Shown here one piece after another: positions 1-6,557 of a stretch of DNA of 8,290 nt (position 1 is its first letter; each line of letters opens with the position of its first letter). The DNA is from an uncultured Eubacteriales bacterium. Lineage in GTDB: Bacteria > Bacillota > Clostridia > Oscillospirales > Acutalibacteraceae. The stretch lies in the NCBI GenBank assembly GCA_934725345.1, contig CAKVBG010000047.1:1-8290 (forward strand), in the 5' to 3' direction. The notes under the pieces were generated by a model that saw nothing but the letters and a program-made list of their open reading frames with translations, was not told the DNA's origin and did no database searches. Made by a program: the position numbers and the translations under genes.

Positions 1-896
1 ACGTAATAATAGAAACTATAAAGAAATGGATGAAAAAATTTGAAGTTCCTGTTTACGATGAAAAAAACCACTCCGGTTTAGTGAGACATATATACATAAG
101 ATATGCTGAAAGCACAAAAGAATTTATGGTTTGTTTAGTTATAAACGGTACCGCTATACCTTTTCAAGATAAACTCGTAGATTCCTTAAAGGCATTGGAT
201 ATTGATATAGTAAGCATATGCATCAACGTAAATAGGGGAAAAACAAATGTAATATTGGGTAAAGACTTCAAGTTCATTTGGGGAAAAGACAAAATAACAG
301 ACTATTTATTAGGTCTAAAGTTTGATATTTCTCCGGCTTCGTTTTATCAAGTAAATAAAAAGCAAACTGAAGTTTTATATTCTTTGGTCAAAGATAATAT
401 CGAGTCTTCTAAAAATAACGTGCTATTTGATTTATACTGCGGAATAGGAACGATTGGCCTTTCACTATCTTCAAAAGTTTCTAAAGTTGTTGGTATAGAG
501 GTGGTAGAGGAAGCTGTAAAAGATGCTACCCAAAATGCTAAGCAGAACAACATTAAAAATGCAAAGTTTGTATGCGCTGATGCTATGGAATTTGCAAATA
601 AATTTAAGTTAGATGCATGTGATGAAAAAACTATCATTATTGACCCTCCAAGAAAAGGGTGCACTGATGAGCTTATTCAGGGTATAATAAAAATAATGCC
701 TGAACAATTGATATATGTTTCTTGCAATCCTGCTACTCTTGCCAGAGATTTGAAAAAATTTTCTCAGGGTGGTTTTAAGGTTCAGAAAGTTATCCCGGTG
801 GATATGTTTCCACGAAGCTGCCATGTAGAGACAGTTGTTCTTTTGAGTGGAGGAACTCTTGGAAATATTCAATTGAATGACGCATCAGATATTTAA
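1..896 (+). CDS. rlmD: 23S rRNA (uracil-C5)-methyltransferase, RlmD/RumA/TrmA family, 5' end cut by window edge
   Basis: This enzyme family transfers a methyl group from S-adenosylmethionine to carbon 5 of a uracil in rRNA (or tRNA for TrmA). The reading frame is open to the first base of the window, and the residues before the ATG at position 30 (VIIETIKKW) fit the family, so that ATG is internal. The TRAM domain and iron-sulfur cysteines would lie upstream; roughly 150 residues are probably missing. Counting from the internal Met, the SAM motif DLYCGIGTIG is at 134-143, DPPRKG at 205-210, and SCNPATLARD holds the nucleophile Cys232 (codon 723-725). HVETVVLL at 265-272 carries the general base Glu267. 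The protein ends with a 16-residue tail (SGGTLGNIQLNDASDI) after the conserved core. This is a housekeeping gene, co-directional with the operon that follows 154 bases later. The family assignment is firm; the exact target (U1939, U747 or tRNA U54) cannot be told from this part. Confidence 0.9.
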   Translation, partial: VIIETIKKWMKKFEVPVYDEKNHSGLVRHIYIRYAESTKEFMVCLVINGTAIPFQDKLVDSLKALDIDIVSICINVNRGKTNVILGKDFKFIWGKDKITDYLLGLKFDISPASFYQVNKKQTEVLYSLVKDNIESSKNNVLFDLYCGIGTIGLSLSSKVSKVVGIEVVEEAVKDATQNAKQNNIKNAKFVCADAMEFANKFKLDACDEKTIIIDPPRKGCTDELIQGIIKIMPEQLIYVSCNPATLARDLKKFSQGGFKVQKVIPVDMFPRSCHVETVVLLSGGTLGNIQLNDASDI

Positions 897-954
897 CCTA
901 TAAGTGGTAACTCCTCTTCTTAACTACATTAGGCGTGTTGGCTTTAAAGCTAGT

Positions 955-982
955 TTGAGTTTGTTTGCATTTTTCAGATTAT
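955..982 (+). promoter_or_regulatory. Weak sigma-70-type promoter candidate for the three-gene operon
   Basis: TTGAGT at 955-960 and GATTAT at 977-982 each match the -35 and -10 consensus at four of six positions, with a 16-base spacer. They lie about 70 bases before the first operon gene. The rest of the 897-1050 spacer holds a perfect 10-base palindrome, GCTTTAAAGC (941-950), and a small inverted repeat, CGGTCGTAACCG (1021-1032), just before the ribosome binding site. I see no convincing terminator after the methyltransferase gene, so read-through from it is possible. Matches this weak occur by chance in AT-rich DNA. Confidence 0.25.
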
Positions 983-1050
983 CTGCCGACGAACAAATAC
1001 TCATAACTACTAGAAATCAGCGGTCGTAACCGATAAGAAAGGAAGATTTT

Positions 1051-2001
1051 ATGTCATATTTAATTGACTTGAAATCTTATCCAGTAAATATAGCATTGAA
1101 TTTGCTTTTGAAGGATAGAACAACTAAAAAGAATATCATATTTGCCACAGATGCGTACGACGGTATTGATTTTGCAGTTCCTATCACTAAAAAAATCCTT
1201 TTTGGTAATACAGTTGAAATTCGTCCACGTGTACTAAAGGATGTAAAAGAACAGACATTTCGTACACGAAAAAAAGCAGAGGTATTTACTCCTTCATGGA
1301 TTTGTAATAAAATGAATAATCATTGTGATACAGAATGGTTTGGTCGTGAAAATGTGTTTAATGTTGAGCAGGAACATGTTTGGATTTCAACAGAAAACAA
1401 AATTGAGTTTCCAAAGGAAAAATCCTGGAAAGATTACGTAAACTCTAAACGATTGGAAATCACTTGTGGAGAAGCTCCATATCTTGTATCACGTTATGAT
1501 GCTGCAACTGGTGAGCTTATTCCGATTCATAACAGAATTGGAATTTTAGATAGAAAGTTGCGTATTATCAACGAAAACACTCAGACACGTAAGACGTGGA
1601 ATCAGTGGGTTTATCGAGCATTTGAAAGTGTGTATGGATATGAATACCAGGGAGATAATTTGCTGATTGCCCGAATCAACCTCTTTGAAACCTTTCGTGA
1701 GTATACACGCAACAGATGGAATGAAGAACCAACAGACTCATCATTAAAGCGTATAGCAGATATTATAAGCTGGAATTTATGGCAGATGGATGGAATACAT
1801 GGTGTAGTTCCATATATGAGTGATGTATGTAGGGCAAAAGAGAAAAACGAGCCTCATCAGATGACCATGTTAGAAATCATGGGAATTGCTGATAAATCCA
1901 ATCCGGAATCCGAAGAAGCAGTTCCAGAGACAATAGACTGTAAAATCTATGATTGGAGAGAAAATAAAAGTGTAATGTACAAAAGTATGAAGGAGGGATA
2001 A
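1051..2001 (+). CDS. N6-adenine DNA methyltransferase, SAM-binding half (split Eco57I-like modification protein)
   Basis: This 316-residue protein looks like the first half of a gamma-type adenine-N6 DNA methyltransferase. EVFTPSWICNKM (77-88) resembles motif X. EITCGEAPYLVSRYD (136-150) sits where the SAM-binding motif I (CGxGxFL-like) is expected. VYGYEYQGDNLLIARINL (194-211) resembles the motif II region, and NLWQMDG (242-248) may supply motif III. It has no NPPY motif. Its C-terminus (CKIYDWRENKSVMY, 297-310) is the kind of sequence that precedes NPPY in one-chain relatives, and the next gene begins with exactly that motif. The ATG at 1051 is supported by AAAGGAAG at 1038-1045. It is first in a tight operon; the next gene starts 4 bases after its stop. 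Alone it should not be catalytic, so I infer it acts as a heteromer with the next gene product. The family call is good; the split-subunit role is inference. Confidence 0.72.
   Translation: MSYLIDLKSYPVNIALNLLLKDRTTKKNIIFATDAYDGIDFAVPITKKILFGNTVEIRPRVLKDVKEQTFRTRKKAEVFTPSWICNKMNNHCDTEWFGRENVFNVEQEHVWISTENKIEFPKEKSWKDYVNSKRLEITCGEAPYLVSRYDAATGELIPIHNRIGILDRKLRIINENTQTRKTWNQWVYRAFESVYGYEYQGDNLLIARINLFETFREYTRNRWNEEPTDSSLKRIADIISWNLWQMDGIHGVVPYMSDVCRAKEKNEPHQMTMLEIMGIADKSNPESEEAVPETIDCKIYDWRENKSVMYKSMKEG
1990..1996 (+). promoter_or_regulatory. Strong ribosome binding site that sets the start of the NPPY gene
   Basis: A perfect AAGGAGG lies inside the last codons of the upstream gene, 9 bases before the ATG at 2006. 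The downstream frame is closed by TGA at 1988-1990, so this ATG is the only reasonable start. The site shows that the NPPY-bearing half is translated as its own protein and not simply as a broken remnant. Confidence 0.85.
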
Positions 2002-2005
2002 GGTC

Positions 2006-3022
2006 ATGAAATTTGATTTTGTTATTGGAAATCCGCCTTATCAGGAAGAAAATAAAAACAATGGGCGACAAAGTCCTGTATATAATTATTTTATGGATGA
2101 AGCATATAAGATTGCTGACTGTGTAGAAATGATTCATCCTGCACGATTTTTATTCAATGCTGGTCAAACTCCTAAAAGTTGGAACAAAGAACGTTTGAGT
2201 GATAAACATTTTAAAGTTTTGCAATATGAAGATGATGCATCAAAGGTATTTTCTAATACAGAGATTAAAGGTGGTATTGCAATAACGTTGCGTAACGAAA
2301 ATAGAAATTTTGGAGAAATTGGTATTTTTACTGAATTTGAGGAATTAAATGGTATTTTACATAAAGTTATGTTGGTAGAAGGTGACAGTCTTACAGATAT
2401 CTGTGTAGGTGCTGTACCATATGCGTATACAGACATATTTAGAAAAGAACATCCTGAATTAGTAAATTTAGCAGGTGAATCATTTGATTTAAGGACGAAT
2501 GCTTTTGAAAAATTATACAATAAAGCTTTTTATGAAGAAACTCAGTCTGAAAATGATGCTGCAATAGCAGGCATGTATAATAAAAAGAGAGTGATATTAT
2601 ATATAAATGAAAAGTATTTAAAAGTTCCAGATAATTTTTATGGGTATAAGGTTATTTTATCAAAAGCCCAAGGGTCTGGTAAATTTGGAGAAGCTTTATC
2701 CTCAATGATAATTGGTGATAAAAAAATGGGACATACGCAGACATTTATATCCATGGGAAATTTTAAAAGAAAAGAAGAAGCATTTCATCTTGAAAAATAT
2801 TTAAAAACAAAATTTACAAGATGTATGTTGAGTATTTTGAAAAAAACTCAGGATATTACTCCGTATAAATGGAAATATGTACCACTTCAAGATTTTACAT
2901 CATCCTCAGATATTGACTGGTCACAGTCTGTTGCCAACATTGATGAGCAGCTTTATAGAAAATACAATCTTTCTGATGAAGAAATCGACTTCATTGAGAC
3001 CAATGTAAAGGAGATGGAATAA
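2006..3022 (+). CDS. Eco57I-like N6-adenine DNA methyltransferase, catalytic NPPY and target-recognition half
   Basis: This 338-residue protein starts almost directly with motif IV: MKFDFVIGNPPYQ, with NPPY at residues 9-12. That tetrapeptide positions the target adenine in N6-adenine methyltransferases. Motifs X, I, II and III, which should come before it, are absent here and lie in the preceding gene. The middle (about 30-130) looks like the rest of the catalytic fold (EMIHPARFLFNAG; GGIAITL). The part from about 200 (YGYKVILSKAQGSGKFG) to the end is probably the target-recognition domain. It closes with a DFTSSSDIDWSQSVANIDEQ segment and a helical LSDEEIDFIE tail, a C-terminus I associate with Eco57I-type modification enzymes. 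It cannot bind SAM by itself as far as I can see, so a complex with the upstream product is inferred. Its TAA stop touches the ATG of the next gene, which suggests translational coupling. Confidence 0.82.
   Translation: MKFDFVIGNPPYQEENKNNGRQSPVYNYFMDEAYKIADCVEMIHPARFLFNAGQTPKSWNKERLSDKHFKVLQYEDDASKVFSNTEIKGGIAITLRNENRNFGEIGIFTEFEELNGILHKVMLVEGDSLTDICVGAVPYAYTDIFRKEHPELVNLAGESFDLRTNAFEKLYNKAFYEETQSENDAAIAGMYNKKRVILYINEKYLKVPDNFYGYKVILSKAQGSGKFGEALSSMIIGDKKMGHTQTFISMGNFKRKEEAFHLEKYLKTKFTRCMLSILKKTQDITPYKWKYVPLQDFTSSSDIDWSQSVANIDEQLYRKYNLSDEEIDFIETNVKEME
3007..3013 (+). promoter_or_regulatory. Ribosome binding site for the nuclease-helicase gene
   Basis: AAAGGAG lies within the end of the upstream coding sequence, 9 bases before the ATG at 3023. 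Stop and start abut as TAA-ATG with no spacer, a layout typical of coupled translation and of subunits made in fixed ratio. Confidence 0.75.
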
Positions 3023-6000
3023 ATGCGCAAGCCTAACATTAAAGCCGCTAAGAATGTTACGCCGATGATTTATGCGTATACTACTCCTGAGATTGCAAGA
3101 CATAACGGATGGACAAAGATTGGGTATACAGAACAAGATGTTAAAACACGTATCAAACAACAGACTCATACAGCAGATGTAAAATGGAATCTGGAATGGA
3201 CGGGCAATGCCATTTTTGATGATGGTTCCGGCGAATGTTTTACAGATAAAGATTTTCATGCTTATCTCAGAAAATCCGGCGTTGAAAAGGAACTAGGCAA
3301 GCGCAATGAATGGTTTCATGTGACAGGTCATGAATCTAAAATCATGTTCTACGATTTCAGATCAAATCATGGTATTTTACAAAGTTTGGTCGCGGCTGTA
3401 CCGTATCAGCTTCGAAAGGAACAGGAAGATGCTGTTAACAAAACAATTGCATATAAAAATGATCATGAAGGTGGAGAATTTTTGTGGAATGCCAAACCAC
3501 GCTTCGGTAAGACATTGTCTGTGTATGATTTTTGTAAGAAGTCGGGTGCGAAGACAGTACTGATTGTAACAAACAGACCTGCCATTGCTAATAGCTGGTA
3601 TGAGGACTACATAAAGTTTTTGGGAACAGAATCAGGATATCTGTTTGTGAGTGAAGTGGATGCTTTAAAAGAAAAACCATGCGTATTATCAAGAAACGAA
3701 TATAAAAATTCATTATTAACTCGTAGTGATGAAACATGCGGAAATTGCATTGAGTTTGTAAGTCTTCAAGACATAAAAGGGTCAAAATATTTCAGTAAAA
3801 ATGGTGTTGATAAATTAAGTGTAATTGCTGAAATGACCTGGGATGTACTGGTTATTGATGAAGCTAATGAAGGTGTTGATACATATAGGACTGATGTGGC
3901 ATTTGAGCATATAAAACGAAAATTTACATTGCACTTATCAGGAACACCGTTTAAGGCATTAGCAAATAACAAATTTGCTGATAATGCAATTTATAACTGG
4001 ACATACGCAGATGAACAAACCGCAAAGCGTGATTGGGATACATCTTCGGAGGAAGAAAATCCATATGCTGTGTTACCAAGGATGAACTTGTTTACATATC
4101 AAATGTCTGAAATTGTAAAAGCTGAGCTCCAGAAAGGCATTGAAATTGATGGAGAAACAGAAGAATATGCATTTGATTTGAACGAATTTTTCAGTACAAA
4201 TAATGGAAAGTTCAAATATGATTCTTCAGTTGATAAATTTTTGGATGCACTAACTTTACAGGAAAAATTCCCATTTTCAACACCAACATTAAGGAATGAA
4301 CTCAAGCATACATTCTGGTTGCTGGATAGAGTGGACAGTGCTAGAGCATTAGCTAAAAAGCTGAGTAATCATCCGATATTCAAGGATTACAAGTTAATTC
4401 TTGCCGCTGGTAATGGTAAGATAGATGATGATGAAGAAACAAAGAAATCATATGATAAAGTTATGGATGCCATTAACAAGTACGACAAAACCATCACATT
4501 ATCTGTTGGTCAGTTGACTACTGGAGTTACAGTTCCAAAATGGACAGCCGTATTGATGCTGAGTAATGTAAAAAGTCCAGCTTTGTATATGCAAGTTGCA
4601 TTTCGTGCTCAAAACCCTTGTTTATTCAAAAACGGTTCGAGCTATGCAAGGAAGGAAAATGCATATGTATTTGACTTTGACCCGGCAAGAACACTGACTA
4701 TTTTTGAAGAATTTGCAAATGATTTATCTGCTGATACATCAGCGGGTAGGGGAGATTTTGAAACTCGTAAAAAACATATCAAAGAATTATTGAATTTCTT
4801 TCCTGTAATTGGTGAAGATGAAAACGGTGAATTAATCGATTTGGATGCTGAAAAGGTATTGACGATTCCAAGAAAAATTCGGTCTGTTGAGGTGGTAAAC
4901 AGGGGATTTATGAGTAATTTCCTGTTTCAAAACATTTCGCAGGTATTTAATGCCCCACAGGCCGTAATGGATATCATTTCCAAACTTCAACCTGCAGATG
5001 AGCCGAAAGGGAAAGTAAGTTTCTCAGAAAAAGTAAAAGAAGAGTTGTCATTGAACGATGAAGGAGAAATTGAGGTACCTAGTGATATTATCATCGGTGT
5101 GACGAATGATGTATTTGGTGATAAGATTTTTGCGCCCGCAGAGGATGTAGTTTCAACTTTATCCAATATTATTAATACACCTGAAAAAGCTACATCTGCA
5201 CTCGATAAATTGAAATCAAATGCACATAATCAAATCACTGCAAATATTCTTGAAGAAGCCAAAAACATATATGGTTCAGAGATGAAGCTGTCGGACAAGC
5301 GTAAGTTGGAATCAAGAATCAATAGTGCTACTGACGATTTGATAGATAAATCATTCACAAATTATACAATTGATAAAAATACGATTGAACAAAAGAGAAA
5401 AGAGGCTTTGCAGGTTCGTCATGAAACAGGAAACTCAACAGCAGAAATCAATCAAGAATTTGATAAAAAGATTAAAGAAGCAGCAGAAAAGTTCCAAGAA
5501 ACATTGAAAACAGGTTTAGAAGAACTTGTGGAAGAATCAAAGAAAGACGTAATAAAAACAATTGAAACAAATAAGCGTGAACGTGAGAAATCTATAATTG
5601 AAGAAGGTATTCGGGATTATCTAAGAGGATTTTCGAGAACTATTCCCTCGTTTTTGATGGCGTATGGTAACAAAGATGTGACACTTTCCAACTTTGATAC
5701 TATCATCCCAGATGATGTTTTCCAAGAAGTAACAAGTATTACACTTGACCAATTTAGATTCTTGAGGGATGGTGGTTCTTACACTGACCCTGAAACAGGA
5801 GAAAAAAGAAAATTTGAAGGTCAGTTGTTTGACGCAGTTGTGTTTGACGATTCAGTAAAAGAATTTCTTGCATTAAAAAAGAAATTGGCAGATTATTTTG
5901 ATGAAAAAAGTGTAGAAGACATTTTTGATTATATCCCACCGCAAAAAACGAATCAGATTTTTACACCAAAAACAATAGTGAAGAAGATGGTTGACGTGCT

Positions 6001-6343
6001 GGAAGAAGAAAATCCGGGATGTTTTGATTTACCTGATAAAACCTTTATTGATTTGTACATGAAATCTGGTATGTACATTGTGGAAATTGTAAAGCGCTTA
6101 TATCAGAGTAATGAGATGAAGCGTTTGTATCCAGATAAGTATACAAGACTTAAACACATCTTTGAAAAGCAGGTATACGGACTGGCTCCAACAGAGATTA
6201 TCTATAAGATAGCAACAAGTTATATTCTTGGATTTGATGAAAATATGAAGATTACAATGCATAATTTCAAACAGGTAGATGCTCTGACGTATGCAAAAGA
6301 TGGAACGCTGAAAGAAAAACTTGATGAGCTTTACGGTAATTGA
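3023..6343 (+). CDS. GIY-YIG-type nuclease / SF2 helicase / methyltransferase-like fusion, restriction-translocation subunit
   Basis: A 1106-residue multidomain protein. Residues 16-100 resemble a GIY-YIG nuclease of the T5orf172/MUG113 kind: IYAY (16-19), KIGYT (32-36), Arg43, His79 and NEWF (95-98). The acidic residue before His79 is Asp, where Glu is usual. Residues 127-532 form an SF2 helicase: PYQLRKEQ (127-134), Walker A-like AKPRFGKT (157-164), DEAN (279-282) in place of DEAH/DEAD, SGTPF (306-310), a motif V-like stretch near 492-506 and a motif VI-like MQVAFRAQNP (523-532). About 735-862 is charged, helical and probably coiled coil. Residues 971-1090 resemble the first half of an adenine methyltransferase: motif X-like QIFTPKTIVKKM (978-989), a degenerate motif I FIDLYMKSGMYI (1008-1019) and VYGLAPTEIIYKIA (1051-1064), but no NPPY follows. 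It is probably the cleaving and translocating subunit working with the two upstream products. The order nuclease-helicase-helical-methyltransferase recalls type ISP enzymes. Domain calls are good; the system assignment is inference. Confidence 0.8.
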   Translation: MRKPNIKAAKNVTPMIYAYTTPEIARHNGWTKIGYTEQDVKTRIKQQTHTADVKWNLEWTGNAIFDDGSGECFTDKDFHAYLRKSGVEKELGKRNEWFHVTGHESKIMFYDFRSNHGILQSLVAAVPYQLRKEQEDAVNKTIAYKNDHEGGEFLWNAKPRFGKTLSVYDFCKKSGAKTVLIVTNRPAIANSWYEDYIKFLGTESGYLFVSEVDALKEKPCVLSRNEYKNSLLTRSDETCGNCIEFVSLQDIKGSKYFSKNGVDKLSVIAEMTWDVLVIDEANEGVDTYRTDVAFEHIKRKFTLHLSGTPFKALANNKFADNAIYNWTYADEQTAKRDWDTSSEEENPYAVLPRMNLFTYQMSEIVKAELQKGIEIDGETEEYAFDLNEFFSTNNGKFKYDSSVDKFLDALTLQEKFPFSTPTLRNELKHTFWLLDRVDSARALAKKLSNHPIFKDYKLILAAGNGKIDDDEETKKSYDKVMDAINKYDKTITLSVGQLTTGVTVPKWTAVLMLSNVKSPALYMQVAFRAQNPCLFKNGSSYARKENAYVFDFDPARTLTIFEEFANDLSADTSAGRGDFETRKKHIKELLNFFPVIGEDENGELIDLDAEKVLTIPRKIRSVEVVNRGFMSNFLFQNISQVFNAPQAVMDIISKLQPADEPKGKVSFSEKVKEELSLNDEGEIEVPSDIIIGVTNDVFGDKIFAPAEDVVSTLSNIINTPEKATSALDKLKSNAHNQITANILEEAKNIYGSEMKLSDKRKLESRINSATDDLIDKSFTNYTIDKNTIEQKRKEALQVRHETGNSTAEINQEFDKKIKEAAEKFQETLKTGLEELVEESKKDVIKTIETNKREREKSIIEEGIRDYLRGFSRTIPSFLMAYGNKDVTLSNFDTIIPDDVFQEVTSITLDQFRFLRDGGSYTDPETGEKRKFEGQLFDAVVFDDSVKEFLALKKKLADYFDEKSVEDIFDYIPPQKTNQIFTPKTIVKKMVDVLEEENPGCFDLPDKTFIDLYMKSGMYIVEIVKRLYQSNEMKRLYPDKYTRLKHIFEKQVYGLAPTEIIYKIATSYILGFDENMKITMHNFKQVDALTYAKDGTLKEKLDELYGN

Positions 6344-6374
6344 TATTATTGTGTTATTGAATAATTCATATGTT

Positions 6375-6420
6375 AACAGGTCATATACAAAATTTGGTAT
6401 ATTGCCTGTTCTTCTTATTT
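6375..6420 (+). terminator. Intrinsic terminator of the three-gene operon
   Basis: AACAGG (6375-6380) pairs with CCTGTT (6405-6410). The stem continues inward through TATAC/GTATA for about 14 pairs, with one mismatch and one G-U pair, around an AAAATTTG-rich loop. A T-rich run (CTTCTTATTT) follows. It lies 31 bases after the stop of the helicase gene. Confidence 0.8.
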
Positions 6421-6499
6421 ATATCTTGTGAAAAACATTACAACAATAAAAGTGGTTAATTTAAGCAATAAGAGAAAGCGGCGCAGGTGGTGAAAAGGA

Positions 6500-6544
6500 A
6501 AGTAAAATAAAAATAGTGCCTTCAGACTAATTTAAGCTGAAGGC
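6500..6544 (-). terminator. Intrinsic terminator of the AAA+ ATPase gene (minus strand)
   Basis: A perfect 8-base stem, GCCTTCAG (6518-6525) with CTGAAGGC (6537-6544), encloses an 11-base loop. On the minus strand it is followed by ACTATTTTTATTTTAC, a clear T-rich tail. It begins 14 bases beyond the stop of the minus-strand gene. The 6421-6499 stretch between the two terminators shows nothing I can identify. Confidence 0.85.
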
Positions 6545-6557
6545 CCTGAAGTTATAT

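Noticed and set aside
347..872. Minus-strand open frames opposite the rRNA methyltransferase gene
   Set aside because: They lie wholly inside a gene with clear conserved motifs, their translations show no recognisable domain, and they have no supporting context.
1985..2010. Programmed or accidental frameshift joining the first two operon genes
   Set aside because: The downstream frame is open only from 1991 and has a perfect AAGGAGG at 9 bases from an ATG. The purine run is too close to the stop for a prfB-like shift signal. Separate translation is the simpler reading, though a past fusion remains possible.
1877..2520. Minus-strand open frames across the junction and body of the NPPY gene
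   Set aside because: They overlap strongly supported coding sequence and their translations show no domain; they are shadows of AT-rich coding DNA.
6344..6557. Small gene, CRISPR repeats or mobile-element ends in the convergent spacer
   Set aside because: The stretch is explained by two terminators; no repeated units, terminal inverted repeats or credible small coding frame with a ribosome binding site were seen.
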